Translations under genes and position numbers: made by a program
The notes under the pieces: generated by a model
Seen by the model: the letters and a program-made list of their open reading frames with translations, nothing else
What the model was told of the DNA's origin: nothing
Database searches by the model: none
NCBI RefSeq assembly: GCF_004570975.1
Contig: NZ_SPPC01000004.1
Location: forward strand, 1-64,000
From: Barnesiella sp. WM24
GTDB lineage: Bacteria > Bacteroidota > Bacteroidia > Bacteroidales > Muribaculaceae
Length of the DNA: 64,000 nucleotides
Reading direction: 5' to 3'
Shown here: positions 24,369 through 34,051 of the stretch, piece by piece
Layout: every line of letters begins with the position of its first letter
How positions within the stretch are numbered: the stretch's first letter is position 1

Positions 24369-26528
24369 TCAAAGCGTTATCTTGTCATTCAGTCTTATAT
24401 CGGTTGACGACGCCCCTACCCTTATCAGCGCCTCCGAGCCCTTACCTACTGAATAATCGCGTGTTGTCTCATTCCAGTCGCCAATTTCGGAAAGCGGCAT
24501 GGAAAATGTAATCTTCCTACATTCACCGGCAGCGACAGCCACACGACAAAACGACTTCAACTTAAACGTGGCGCCATTGTCAAGCGACAGGTAAAGCTGC
24601 GGCACCTCCTCTCCGTCTCTGCCGCCGGTGTTGGTTATCTGAAATTCCACTACAAGATTTCCATCTGACTTCCTTGTCAAAATGCCGGCATAAGAAAAAT
24701 CAGTATAGCTGAGTCCGTGACCAAAACTATACAACGGCTCCTTTTTATTATAAATATATGTGTGACCGTTGCGTATGTCATAATCCATCATAGGCGGAAG
24801 GTCAAGAATATCCTTTACCCATGTCTGGGTGGTGCGTCCCGCAGGATTCACGTCACCGAAAATCACATCAGCCACACCGTTGCCTTGCTCCTGTGAACAG
24901 TGAGTGACATGCAATATAGCCGGAATATTGTCGTTGCTCCAGTTTATAGCATAAGGGAAACTGCTGACTAACAGAAGGGCCGTGTTGGGATTTACAGCAT
25001 ATATCTGACGCAGCATATCCTCGTCGGGAAGCATAAGCGAGCGGCGGTCAACCGCCTCTCTGCCATCGGAAGGGACAGGGCAGAAAAACCAGTCACGCTT
25101 TGTTCCGTAAGGATGATTTCCCACACAGACAATCACTATGTCAGCTTCCGCCGCAAGTTTTTGGGCAATATCCATACGATTGTCGGGGGCATATGACACC
25201 TCGACGCCCAGCCCCTCGACAGCCCGGCTTATTCCATCCAATACAGTGACCTCATAGGGAGGTATGCCACTGTACCAATCCTGCACGATATTGTCGGCAT
25301 AGGGTCCGACAACCGCTATTTTCTTTACCGCCGTCCTGTCAACGGGCAGCAACGGAGCACCGCCAACGGAATCAGAATTTTTCAGCAACACGACCGACTT
25401 AGCAACAGCCTCTCGTGCGAGAGCCTTAGCATAATCAGTCAAAAACGGAGGCACAGTGTCGACTACTCTGCCTATTGAAAGATACGGATTGGCTGAGCCG
25501 TCACCATCAAGAAGTCCAAGCTTCAGAGCCACTTTAAGATTACCACGTATAGCCTTGTCTATATCTTGTTCGGTAATGATTCCGGAAGCAATGGCTTCAC
25601 GTATATCGTCTTCATACCGGTCAAGAAACTGACCGGTGGTAGCCTTGACAATAGCAGCCGCACCTTCGGCACGCGTAGGAAATGTCTTATGAGCCGACAC
25701 GAGCAAGCCGAGCGCACCACCGTCGGTGCATATTATGCCATCATTGCCCCATTCACGGCGGGTGATGCTGTCAAGACAGGGATGCATAGCCATTGGAATA
25801 CCGTTCCAGCTATTGTAGGCAGCCATAAATGCTCGCGACCCGCCATCGGTCACTCCTTTATAAAACGGATAGGCATAGTAATCACGAAACAGAGAGCTGT
25901 CAAAGTCAGACGACGTGCTGTCACGGCCAAACTCATTACTGTTGGCAAGAAAATGCTTCATAAGAGCCGCCGTCATCCAATAACGCGGGTGGTCGCCCTG
26001 AAGCCCCTTGATTTTTGCGACAGTCATAGCCGCAGTCAGGCAGGGATCCTCCCCAAAGCTCTCTTCAGTTCGCCCCCAGCGAGGGTCACGGGCGAGATCG
26101 GCATTGGGAGCCCGAATTACAAGTATGTTTCTTGAATCGGAATCACGCTGCGAGTAATACCGCGTCTCATATGCCACTTGCGAGGCGATGCGGCGGATAA
26201 GATCCGTGTCCCATGTTTCGCCAAGCCCGTATGCCTGAGGAAAAATCGTTGTCGGAAGCGTGTCACGGTTCTCCTTTCCGGGACCGCTCAGCGACAGCCC
26301 GTGGAGACCCTCGACCTGCCAGCAATGCGGGATTCCAAGTCTCGGCACCCCAAGATCGGTTGACAACAACGACACTTTTTCATCGAGAGTCAACTCTTTC
26401 ATAAGCATTGACACCCTCTCGTCGTCGGAGAGCGTCGTGTCTTGAAAAGCAAAATCGGCGGCTGCAATCCCGGAAGCGGCAAATGCAGCCGACAGCAATG
26501 TGAAGAATTTCTTAATGTGCATAATCAT
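24369..26528 (-). CDS. Secreted GH3 glycosidase (beta-glucosidase/beta-xylosidase type)
   Basis: The product is 719 residues with a signal peptide (FFTLLSAAFAASGIAAA). The first domain (about 30-340) is a GH3 barrel: PHCWQVEGLHGLS, then NLARDPRWGRTEESFGEDP-like and KHFLAN. The nucleophile Asp is in GIICTDGGALGLL near residue 260. The second domain (about 370-580) has VVLLKNSD and VGPYADN. The C-terminus is fibronectin-III-like (GHGLSYTDFSY, then GGRDGEEVPQLYLS). It probably trims plant-type oligosaccharides in the periplasm; xylosidase versus glucosidase cannot be settled. A -7 box TATATTTG lies at 26548-26541. Confidence 0.9.
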   Translation of the reverse strand: MIMHIKKFFTLLSAAFAASGIAAADFAFQDTTLSDDERVSMLMKELTLDEKVSLLSTDLGVPRLGIPHCWQVEGLHGLSLSGPGKENRDTLPTTIFPQAYGLGETWDTDLIRRIASQVAYETRYYSQRDSDSRNILVIRAPNADLARDPRWGRTEESFGEDPCLTAAMTVAKIKGLQGDHPRYWMTAALMKHFLANSNEFGRDSTSSDFDSSLFRDYYAYPFYKGVTDGGSRAFMAAYNSWNGIPMAMHPCLDSITRREWGNDGIICTDGGALGLLVSAHKTFPTRAEGAAAIVKATTGQFLDRYEDDIREAIASGIITEQDIDKAIRGNLKVALKLGLLDGDGSANPYLSIGRVVDTVPPFLTDYAKALAREAVAKSVVLLKNSDSVGGAPLLPVDRTAVKKIAVVGPYADNIVQDWYSGIPPYEVTVLDGISRAVEGLGVEVSYAPDNRMDIAQKLAAEADIVIVCVGNHPYGTKRDWFFCPVPSDGREAVDRRSLMLPDEDMLRQIYAVNPNTALLLVSSFPYAINWSNDNIPAILHVTHCSQEQGNGVADVIFGDVNPAGRTTQTWVKDILDLPPMMDYDIRNGHTYIYNKKEPLYSFGHGLSYTDFSYAGILTRKSDGNLVVEFQITNTGGRDGEEVPQLYLSLDNGATFKLKSFCRVAVAAGECRKITFSMPLSEIGDWNETTRDYSVGKGSEALIRVGASSTDIRLNDKITL

Positions 26529-26540
26529 GGATATTATCTA

Positions 26541-26548
26541 CAAATATA
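26541..26548 (-). promoter_or_regulatory. -7 promoter box for the GH3 gene
   Basis: On the minus strand this reads TATATTTG, matching TAnnTTTG, 12 bases before the ATG at 26528. The divergent efp promoter lies at 26571-26578. Confidence 0.5.
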
Positions 26549-26570
26549 CGGTTTATTTGAGAAAAGTGAT

Positions 26571-26578
26571 TATCTTTG
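26571..26578 (+). promoter_or_regulatory. -7 promoter box for efp
   Basis: TATCTTTG matches TAnnTTTG; the ATG follows at 26647, giving a leader of about 60 bases. Confidence 0.6.
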
Positions 26579-26646
26579 CACTGAAATTTGGAAAAGTAAT
26601 TTTACATTTCATTCAACAAGTAATTAAAAATTCGATATAATCATTT

Positions 26647-27222
26647 ATGGCAACAACTGCAGATTTTAAAAACGGAATGTGCCTCGATATTGACGGCAAC
26701 TACTTTTTTATCGTAGAGTTTCTTCATGTAAAACCGGGTAAGGGTCCGGCTTTCGTAAGAACAAAACTTAAAAACGTAAAGACAGGTCGTATACTCGACA
26801 AGACCTGGAACTCAGGTGTAAAGGTGGAAGAAGTGCGTATCGAGCGTCGTCCCTACCAGTATCTTTACAAGGATGACATGGGCTACAACTTCATGCATAC
26901 CGAAACATTTGAGCAGGTTGCAATTCCCGGTGAAAGCATCGACGGCGTGCAGTTCCTCAAGGAAGGCGACATCTGCGAAGCGATGGTACACGCAGCGTCT
27001 GACACAATCCTTACCTGCGAGATGCCTACAAGCGTTGTGCTTGAAATCACCTATACCGAGCCCGGCATCAAAGGTGACACCGCTACCAACACCCTCAAGC
27101 CCGCAACCGTTGAAACAGGTGCTGAAGTACGTGTTCCCCTTTTCTGCGAGACCGGCGACAAGGTACGTATCGACACCCGCGACGGTTCTTATGTAGAACG
27201 TGTTGAACGCGCCAAATCCTGA
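26647..27222 (+). CDS. efp: Translation elongation factor P
   Basis: The product is 191 residues, the standard three-domain length. The loop [15 protein letters not shown] near residues 30-45 carries the lysine that reaches the peptidyl-transferase centre and rescues ribosomes stalled at polyproline. The C-terminal OB domain ends [17 protein letters not shown]. No modifying enzyme gene is adjacent. It is a single-gene unit between its own promoter (26571) and a textbook terminator (27248-27282). Confidence 0.97.
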   Translation: MATTADFKNGMCLDIDGNYFFIVEFLHVKPGKGPAFVRTKLKNVKTGRILDKTWNSGVKVEEVRIERRPYQYLYKDDMGYNFMHTETFEQVAIPGESIDGVQFLKEGDICEAMVHAASDTILTCEMPTSVVLEITYTEPGIKGDTATNTLKPATVETGAEVRVPLFCETGDKVRIDTRDGSYVERVERAKS

Positions 27223-27247
27223 TTTTCCTAAAGGAATCAAAACTTAT

Positions 27248-27282
27248 AGCCGTTTCCTCCCATTTCGGAAACGGCTTTTTTT
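27248..27282 (+). terminator. Terminator after efp
   Basis: AGCCGTTTCC at 27248-27257 pairs perfectly with GGAAACGGCT at 27267-27276, followed by TTTTTT. Confidence 0.9.
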
Positions 27283-27345
27283 AGTTATCACTCCACTGAA
27301 CATTCATATATTAAAAGTGATTATATAATTATTATTGTCAGAATT

Positions 27346-28536
27346 ATGAATATAAAAGAAATAGTCGAGGGCATATACTATGTAGGAGTAAACGACCGCA
27401 AGACCCACCGTTTTGAAGCCTTATGGCCTATACCTCACGGAGTCAGCTACAATTCTTATATAGTAAAAGGAGAAAACAAGACAGCCCTCATTGATGGCGT
27501 AGAGATTGGTGAATGTGACAAACTGCGCGAAAACATAGAATCAATACTCGGACAAGGCACCGCCCCAGACTATCTTGTCATAAACCACATGGAGCCCGAT
27601 CACTCAGGCTCTATCAAAGTGTTAAGAAGCTTCTTCCCCGACATGATTATTGTCGGCAATGCCAAGACCCTTGAAATGGTAAAAGGCTTTTACGGCGTTG
27701 ACGACAACATCATGAAAATCGCCGACGGAGACACACTCGACCTCGGTGGAATGAGCCTTTCATTCAAGCTTACCCCTATGGTCCACTGGCCTGAGACAAT
27801 GATGACCTATGTGGAAGAGAAGGCGGTACTGTTTTCAGGTGACGCATTTGGATGTTTTGGCGCGCTCAACGGAGGCATCATTGACACAGAGACCGATATA
27901 GAGCCCTTTATTCCGGAAATGTACCGATACTATTCCAACATAGTGGGCAAATATGGAATCTTCGTGCAAAAAGCCATTGCCAAACTGTCGCCATTGAACA
28001 TAAAATACATATGCAGCACCCATGGTCCCGTATGGCATGAGCACAGGGGCAAAGTAGGCGCTATATACGACAGCCTGAGCAAGTATGAAGGAGAGCGCGG
28101 AGTCACAATTGTCTACGGCTCGATGTATGGCAACACGGAAGAGATGGCAGAGGCAATAGCGTCACGACTTGCCGAGCGTGGCATCAAAACGATAAAGATG
28201 CACAATGTCACCAAGTCACATCTCTCCTATATAATAAGTGACATATTCCGCTACAAAGGGCTTATAATTGGTGCGCCTACCTACTCAAACACCCTTTTCC
28301 CTCCTGTCGAAACTGTGTTGAACGCCATCAAGACCCGTGAGCTGAAGAACCGTGTCACAGCCACGTTCGGCTCCTACACATGGGCACCACAGGCGGTAAA
28401 GCGCATAAACCAGCTTCTTGAAGACGCAAAATTATACAATGCCGATATTGCCTCGGTCGAGACAAAGCAGGCTCCCACAGCGACTACACTCTCCGACTGC
28501 CGCGCACTTGCCGACGCTGTAGCCGACCAACTATAA
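27346..28536 (+). CDS. Flavo-diiron protein (FprA family)
   Basis: The product is 396 residues. The N-terminal MBL-fold diiron domain shows NHMEPDHSGS (iron ligands His, Glu, Asp, His) near residue 82, with further ligands in FSGDAFG and STHGPVWH. The C-terminal flavodoxin domain begins TIVYGSMYGNTEEMA and binds FMN. These enzymes reduce oxygen to water, or NO to nitrous oxide, protecting anaerobes from oxygen and NO. No fused rubredoxin is present, so an external electron donor is needed. It is followed four bases later by a glycosylase-family gene. Confidence 0.93.
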   Translation: MNIKEIVEGIYYVGVNDRKTHRFEALWPIPHGVSYNSYIVKGENKTALIDGVEIGECDKLRENIESILGQGTAPDYLVINHMEPDHSGSIKVLRSFFPDMIIVGNAKTLEMVKGFYGVDDNIMKIADGDTLDLGGMSLSFKLTPMVHWPETMMTYVEEKAVLFSGDAFGCFGALNGGIIDTETDIEPFIPEMYRYYSNIVGKYGIFVQKAIAKLSPLNIKYICSTHGPVWHEHRGKVGAIYDSLSKYEGERGVTIVYGSMYGNTEEMAEAIASRLAERGIKTIKMHNVTKSHLSYIISDIFRYKGLIIGAPTYSNTLFPPVETVLNAIKTRELKNRVTATFGSYTWAPQAVKRINQLLEDAKLYNADIASVETKQAPTATTLSDCRALADAVADQL

Positions 28537-28540
28537 GACT

Positions 28541-29122
28541 ATGATTCCCCTCGAGTATCATCCATTTGAGCCGTATGTTCCGGCTAATGCAAAAATCCTG
28601 ATTATGGGCACATTCCCGCCGAAACGGGAAAGGTGGTCAATGGACTTCTACTACCCTAACCGCATAAATGACTTCTGGCGGATTATGGGCGTAATATTTT
28701 ATGGAGACAAGGATTACCTGTATGATGCCGGCAAACGCACATTCAAGCTCCCCCTTATAAAAGCGTTGCTTGATGAAAAAGGTATAGCGCTGAACGATAC
28801 GGGACACGCGGTAAGGCGCCTTAAAGACAATGCGTCTGACAAATTTCTCGAAATCGTAGAGCCTATACCGCTCATGGATGTGTTGTCAAAGGCGCCGTCA
28901 TGTCACGCCCTTGCGACAACCGGAGAAAAAGCGGGCGAGACTCTTGCCGCAATCACCGGCACGACCGTCCCCAAAATAGGAGAATCCGTTTCAGCGACAC
29001 TCAGTGACAGAAGGCATGTCGACATATTCAGGATGCCGTCGACATCGCGCGCCTACCCTCTCCCGCTGGAAAAGAAAGTGAGATATTATGCTGAAATGTT
29101 GCAACAAATAGGGATATTTTAG
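28541..29122 (+). CDS. Uracil-DNA-glycosylase superfamily protein
   Basis: The product is 193 residues. The N-terminal ILIMGTFPPKRERW is followed by YYPNRINDFWRIMG, resembling motif 1 of the Mug/hypoxanthine-DNA-glycosylase branch of the UDG superfamily. A late MPSTSRAYPLPLEKKV fits the DNA-intercalation motif region. It would excise a deaminated or mismatched base, though the substrate is not predictable. It starts four bases after the flavo-diiron gene, so co-expression of oxidative defence and base repair is plausible. Confidence 0.75.
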   Translation: MIPLEYHPFEPYVPANAKILIMGTFPPKRERWSMDFYYPNRINDFWRIMGVIFYGDKDYLYDAGKRTFKLPLIKALLDEKGIALNDTGHAVRRLKDNASDKFLEIVEPIPLMDVLSKAPSCHALATTGEKAGETLAAITGTTVPKIGESVSATLSDRRHVDIFRMPSTSRAYPLPLEKKVRYYAEMLQQIGIF

Positions 29123-29201
29123 GGTTTTCTTGATAAAAAAATTGTTTTTTAAGAGTTTAATTATTAATTTTGACTAATAAAAATTTTGCCGTAAAAAGCA
29201 T

Positions 29202-29888
29202 ATGTTTGACTTGATTACACTCGCGATATTTGATCCCGCCGGTATAATGGAACAATTCCTGAATGCCAACGGAACAACCGTGTATCTTCTCGTATTCGCA
29301 TTTATGATAATCGAGAGTTCGTTTATACCCTTCCCTTCCGAAGTAATTGTTCCCCCCGCTGCCTACCTTGCTTACACAAAGGGCGATGTAAATATCGTGG
29401 CTGTCGTGCTTATTGCCACAGCCGGAGCCATTGTTGGCGCCCTCATAAACTATTATCTTTCAGTATGGATAGGTCGTCCTGTAGTATATAAGTTCGCCAA
29501 CAGCCGTTTCGGGCACGCCTGCCTTATTGACGAGGCAAAGGTAAGGAACGCCGAAGAGTATTTTGACCGTCACGGTGCAATCTCCACGTTTATCGGGCGG
29601 TTGATTCCTGCGGTAAGACAGCTTATATCCATACCTGCCGGCCTTGCAAAGATGAACGTTGGCAAATTCATAGTCTTCACCGGGCTTGGCGCAATGGTGT
29701 GGAACTGTGTGCTTGCCGGTCTCGGCTACTGGCTCGGAAAGGCAGTACCGCAAGAACAGCTTTTTGCAAAGGTAGAAGAATACAACGATTATCTCACATA
29801 CATAGGGCTTGGCATAGGACTATTGTGCCTGTTGTACATACTATACAACTTTTTCAAGCCTAAAAAGAACGAGAATCCATTAATTTAA
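29202..29888 (+). CDS. DedA-family membrane protein
   Basis: The product is 228 residues with about five hydrophobic segments. Family marks are SSFIPFPSEVIVPPAAYLA near the N-terminus and FIGRLIPAVRQLISIPAGLA in the middle. DedA proteins are inner-membrane transporters; some flip undecaprenyl phosphate or phospholipids. This one cannot be assigned further. It is separated from rpe by 25 bases on the same strand and may share its transcript. Confidence 0.88.
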   Translation: MFDLITLAIFDPAGIMEQFLNANGTTVYLLVFAFMIIESSFIPFPSEVIVPPAAYLAYTKGDVNIVAVVLIATAGAIVGALINYYLSVWIGRPVVYKFANSRFGHACLIDEAKVRNAEEYFDRHGAISTFIGRLIPAVRQLISIPAGLAKMNVGKFIVFTGLGAMVWNCVLAGLGYWLGKAVPQEQLFAKVEEYNDYLTYIGLGIGLLCLLYILYNFFKPKKNENPLI

Positions 29889-29913
29889 TAACCAATCCAC
29901 ACATTATACCATC

Positions 29914-30558
29914 ATGCTCGTAGCACCATCACTTCTTTCGTCCGACTTCGGAAACCTTCAGAATGAGATTGAAATGCTCAATTCAAGTGACGCAGATTAT
30001 CTGCATCTTGATGTAATGGACGGTGTTTTCGTCCCCAACATCACTTTTGGTTTTCCTGTCATAAAGGCTATCAACGCAGTGTCGACAATTCCAATCGATG
30101 CCCACCTTATGATTGTGGAGCCTCAGAAATACATTTCTCAGCTGAGAGACTGCGGAGTTGTGTTCACCACTGTACACGCTGAGGCATGCACCCACATCTA
30201 CCGTGTCGTTCAGCTTATACGCCAGGCAGGTATGAAGGTCGGTATAGCAATAAACCCCGGCACTCCTGTCACAACGCTTGAAGATGTAATAACCGACATA
30301 GACCTTGTGCTTATGATGTCGGTAAATCCCGGATTCGGCGGACAGTCATTCATCAAGAACACGCTTTCCAAAGTGGCTCGTCTGAAACGCTTGATTACCG
30401 AGTCGGATTCTCACGCAATGATTTCGGTCGACGGCGGTATCAATGCCCACACTGGCGCACTGCTGGCGCAATATGGCATCGACATGCTTGTTGCGGGAAG
30501 CTATGTGTTCAATGCCCCCGACCCGCACCACGCCATCCGCACACTGAAGGCTCTTTAA
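29914..30558 (+). CDS. rpe: Ribulose-phosphate 3-epimerase
   Basis: The product is 214 residues, a full TIM barrel. Catalytic and signature segments are SLLSSDFGNL, then LHLDVMDGVFVPNITFG (metal His and catalytic Asp), DAHLM, MSVNPGFGGQSF and SVDGGINA with the second catalytic Asp. It interconverts ribulose-5-P and xylulose-5-P in the pentose phosphate pathway. The protein is cytosolic. It follows dedA closely. Confidence 0.96.
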   Translation: MLVAPSLLSSDFGNLQNEIEMLNSSDADYLHLDVMDGVFVPNITFGFPVIKAINAVSTIPIDAHLMIVEPQKYISQLRDCGVVFTTVHAEACTHIYRVVQLIRQAGMKVGIAINPGTPVTTLEDVITDIDLVLMMSVNPGFGGQSFIKNTLSKVARLKRLITESDSHAMISVDGGINAHTGALLAQYGIDMLVAGSYVFNAPDPHHAIRTLKAL

Positions 30559-30590
30559 CGATTATTCACCAAGCTATATAATCCTGGGTC

Positions 30591-30647
30591 TTGAAAAAGA
30601 CCTTGGGTTGTCGTATCTTTGTAGTTACATTTCAACAATGTAACTAC
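30591..30647 (+). promoter_or_regulatory. ftsK promoter with adjoining perfect inverted repeat
   Basis: TTGA at 30591-30594 and TATCTTTG at 30614-30621 form a well-spaced -33/-7 pair. Starting at the last base of the -7 box, GTAGTTACATT (30621-30631) is perfectly complementary to AATGTAACTAC (30637-30647), a 5-base loop between. This would be an operator for a dimeric regulator or a hairpin at the 5' end of the ftsK mRNA. There is no T-run, so it is not a terminator. Confidence 0.65.
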
Positions 30648-30686
30648 AATCATTTTGATACATATTCATTAGCAAGCATATAAAAC

Positions 30687-33362
30687 ATGTCAGATAACTT
30701 TGATCCCGATGCCCTTGACCGGGAATATGCCCGACGACAGGCAGAGAGAATGAAGACCGAAACCCGAAACGAGGCTCCCAAACCACGTAGCGAGGCTCCT
30801 AAAAACAAGCCTAAAAAGGAAAGACGTCCAATAGCACCGGTCAGATTTTTCAAAGACAGGCGCACAAAAATGTTTGCCGGAATCGCACTCGTGTTGTGGT
30901 CGGCATATCTTCTTGTATCAGCTGTATCTTATTTTGCAATCGGGAGCGACGACCAGAGCATAGTCATCAGCAATACGGTAAGCAAAATGGCTGAAAATCC
31001 GGAAGATGTACAGAATTTCGGCGGTGCGTTCGGTGCCTACCTGTCGCAAAATTTCATATCAAACGGACTTGGCATAGGTGCGTTTGCACTCATTTACTAC
31101 TTCTTTGCGGTGGGCATGTCTCTTCTCAACCGAAATAAAAAGCAGTCATTCTGGTTTCTCACCATGAGATGCCTCATACTTGCCATCACCCTCTCGGTCG
31201 TAACCGGGCTTATCACCTTCAAGGCCGATTCTTGGTTTTTCTGGGGAGGCATCCACGGATATGAGATAAACCGATTCTTGATTTCCCACACAGGCGTGTT
31301 TGGCGCAATGTTGGTGAGCATCCTGCTCATAGGGCTTGTCATGTCCATCTACCTCAATGAGCTACGCAAAGTCTATGTAGCCTATCGCCGGCGCGTAAAC
31401 AAGCACCGAGCAAAAGTTGCGGCCGAACGCGCCGCCAAAGAGGAAGAGCGCAGACGCATTGAGCAGACATTGAGAGAGTCGGCGGAAATGGTTGACGGAA
31501 AGAATGATGAGGACAATCAGGAGCAGGACAATGTGCGTGAGACACCTCCTGCCCGAATATTTGTCGACGACTCGCTTGATGCCCTGATGGACGGTGAAGA
31601 ACCGGAAAGAAGAAGCCCTGACGATTATCGCAGACATGACTCGGTCATTACTCCGGAAGCGCAACCCGAGGTCAAGCATGACGACAGGACGGGCTATGGA
31701 TTAATGGAAGCGACAACCATGCCGCAGTCGACAGAAAGCGTAGCGACTGTGGCAGAGACAGTCAAAGAAGAAATTGCGGAGCCGGCAGAGACAGAGCAGG
31801 AAGCCGTAGGGCTCACTGTAAATGTAAATACGGTCGAAAAAGCCGAGTCAATCGAAACCAATGTATATGACCCGACTGCAGAGCTGCCTCGTTTCCACTT
31901 CCCTCCCATAGAGCTGCTGTCGGAAATGAAAAACGACAATGTAAGTGTCGACGAGCAGGAGATGGAGGAAAACAAGCAGCGCATCACCGCGACTCTCGCC
32001 AACTATGGCATCTCGATTAATTCGATAGAAGCCACAGTAGGACCGACTGTGACCCTGTACAAGATAATCCCGACAGAAGGAACGAGAATTTCAAAGATCA
32101 AAGGTCTTGAAGATGACATAGCGCTCAACCTTGCAGCACTCGGCATACGAATCATCGCGCCCATACCGGGCGAAGGGGCAATCGGTATAGAAGTGCCCAA
32201 CAAAGACCCACAGATGGTGCCGATGCGCTCTATAATCACGTCAAAGAAATTTCAGGAGTGTCGCCACGAACTGCCTATGGCTATGGGTCTGACGATTTCA
32301 AAAGATGTGCTTATCGCCGACCTTGCAAAAATGCCCCACGTGCTTGTCGCCGGTGCAACCGGTCAAGGTAAATCTGTAGGACTTAACGCCATAATCACCT
32401 CACTGCTCTACAAAAAGCATCCTTCAGAACTGAAATTTGTGCTTGTCGACCCCAAAAAGGTAGAGTTCAGCCTATATGCACGTCTTGAACGTCACTATCT
32501 TGCAAAGTTGCCTGAAGAGGAGGAGCCTATCATCACCGACACGTCAAAGGTCGTGGCTACTCTCAACTCTCTCTGTGTCGAGATGGACAACCGCTACGCC
32601 CTACTTAAAGAAGCAAACGTTAGAAACATAAAAGAATACAACGCCAAATTTATACAGCGCAGGCTTAACCCGGAGAAAGGTCACCGCTTTCTCCCCTATA
32701 TCGTAATAATAATCGACGAGTTCGGTGACCTGATGATAACCGCCGGAAAGGAAGTCGAGACACCGATTACCCGTATCGCCCAGCTCGCGCGTGCTGTGGG
32801 TATGCACATGATTCTCGCCACACAGCGTCCGTCGACCAATGTCATCACTGGTATTATCAAAGCCAACTTCCCGGGGCGTATAGCCTTCAGGGTGTCACAG
32901 ATGGTCGACAGCCGCACAATCCTTGACCGTCCGGGCGCCAACCAGCTTATCGGAAAAGGCGACATGCTTTTCTCCCATAATGGCGAGATGGACCGAGTGC
33001 AGTGTGCATTTATCAGCACAGAAGAAGCGGAAGCAATATGCGACTCGATTGACGAACAGGTAGGATACCCCTCGGCTTACTATCTCCCCGACTATATACC
33101 GGAAAATGACGGCGGAGGGGCTATAGGCTCGATAAATGACCTTGACCCGCTGTTCAAGGAGGCGGCACAATTTGTGGTAAGCAGCAACACCGCATCCACC
33201 TCGTCGCTTCAGCGCCGTTACTCGATCGGCTATAACCGCGCGGGAAAAATCATGGACCAGCTTGAGGCAAAAGGTATAGTAGGACCGGCGTCGGGCGCCA
33301 AACCCCGCAATGTGCTTGTGGATCCGCTTATGCTTGAACGCATGCTTGAGAATGAACAATAA
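30687..33362 (+). CDS. ftsK: DNA translocase FtsK/SpoIIIE
   Basis: The product is 891 residues. A basic N-terminus is followed by four membrane helices (about 65-230), a charged linker (about 250-400), the alpha/beta motor with Walker A GATGQGKSVG near residue 560 and Walker B VIIIDEFGDLM, and a C-terminal gamma winged helix (SLQRRYSIGYNRAGKIMDQL) that reads KOPS-type sites. It pumps DNA at the septum and activates dimer resolution. The N-terminal membrane domain is shorter than in E. coli, as usual for this phylum. The lolA-like gene follows after 27 bases. Confidence 0.95.
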   Translation: MSDNFDPDALDREYARRQAERMKTETRNEAPKPRSEAPKNKPKKERRPIAPVRFFKDRRTKMFAGIALVLWSAYLLVSAVSYFAIGSDDQSIVISNTVSKMAENPEDVQNFGGAFGAYLSQNFISNGLGIGAFALIYYFFAVGMSLLNRNKKQSFWFLTMRCLILAITLSVVTGLITFKADSWFFWGGIHGYEINRFLISHTGVFGAMLVSILLIGLVMSIYLNELRKVYVAYRRRVNKHRAKVAAERAAKEEERRRIEQTLRESAEMVDGKNDEDNQEQDNVRETPPARIFVDDSLDALMDGEEPERRSPDDYRRHDSVITPEAQPEVKHDDRTGYGLMEATTMPQSTESVATVAETVKEEIAEPAETEQEAVGLTVNVNTVEKAESIETNVYDPTAELPRFHFPPIELLSEMKNDNVSVDEQEMEENKQRITATLANYGISINSIEATVGPTVTLYKIIPTEGTRISKIKGLEDDIALNLAALGIRIIAPIPGEGAIGIEVPNKDPQMVPMRSIITSKKFQECRHELPMAMGLTISKDVLIADLAKMPHVLVAGATGQGKSVGLNAIITSLLYKKHPSELKFVLVDPKKVEFSLYARLERHYLAKLPEEEEPIITDTSKVVATLNSLCVEMDNRYALLKEANVRNIKEYNAKFIQRRLNPEKGHRFLPYIVIIIDEFGDLMITAGKEVETPITRIAQLARAVGMHMILATQRPSTNVITGIIKANFPGRIAFRVSQMVDSRTILDRPGANQLIGKGDMLFSHNGEMDRVQCAFISTEEAEAICDSIDEQVGYPSAYYLPDYIPENDGGGAIGSINDLDPLFKEAAQFVVSSNTASTSSLQRRYSIGYNRAGKIMDQLEAKGIVGPASGAKPRNVLVDPLMLERMLENEQ

Positions 33363-33389
33363 CCGTTGACGCGACATTTTAAAATAGAT

Positions 33390-34007
33390 ATGAAGCGAAT
33401 ATTATTTTTCATCGTGCTTGCCGCCATATCGGCGAGCATCTACGGACAACAGGCAAAGAGCGCATCACAGGTCATGGACTCGGCTGCAAAGAAGATTCAG
33501 TCGATAAAGTCGCTGTCGGCGACCTACGACATGGTCGCTGACGGAGAACACATGTCAGGGACACTGGTCATGAGCGGTGACAAATTTCATCTTAGCTCCG
33601 ACCAGATTATGGCATGGTATGACGGCAAGACCCAATGGAGCTATTCAGCCGACACCAACGAGGTAAACGTGATAGAGCCCACGCCCGAAGAGCTGGTGGC
33701 TATAAATCCGTTTGTCATAATAAGCAGTTTCAAAAAGGCTTATACTCCTTCCCTCCTCCACTCGGCAGCCGGGACTTATAAAATTCACCTTGTGCCCAAG
33801 ACAAAGAAAGGCTCTCCGATTACCGATGCGGTGCTTACTTTGAGCACAAAGAGCTATCTACCGTCAAATATATCTCTCACTCTTGACACCGGGAGCAAGC
33901 TTGACATAAGAATCAAATCGATAAAAAGCGGAACCAACTATCCCCACTCTACTTTTGTCTTTAACAAGAAGCAGCTGCCCGGTGCAGTAATAGTAGACCT
34001 GAGATAG
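33390..34007 (+). CDS. LolA-like outer-membrane lipoprotein carrier
   Basis: The product is 205 residues from ATG 33390, with a signal peptide (ILFFIVLAAISASIYGQ). LolA-like features are VMDSAAKKIQSIKSLSATYD, then GTLVMSGDKFHLSSDQIMAW and YDGKTQWSY. Such carriers move lipoproteins across the periplasm. An upstream TTG at 33366 would precede the signal peptide and is not used here. It sits downstream of ftsK, an order common in Bacteroidales. Confidence 0.85.
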   Translation: MKRILFFIVLAAISASIYGQQAKSASQVMDSAAKKIQSIKSLSATYDMVADGEHMSGTLVMSGDKFHLSSDQIMAWYDGKTQWSYSADTNEVNVIEPTPEELVAINPFVIISSFKKAYTPSLLHSAAGTYKIHLVPKTKKGSPITDAVLTLSTKSYLPSNISLTLDTGSKLDIRIKSIKSGTNYPHSTFVFNKKQLPGAVIVDLR

Positions 34008-34051
34008 GAAATCGCATATCAATTATTAATAACCAAAATCAAAAAGACTAT

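Noticed and set aside
26812-27240. 142-residue minus-strand frame opposite efp
   Set aside because: It is the mirror of the efp coding frame and shows no independent start signal or family features.
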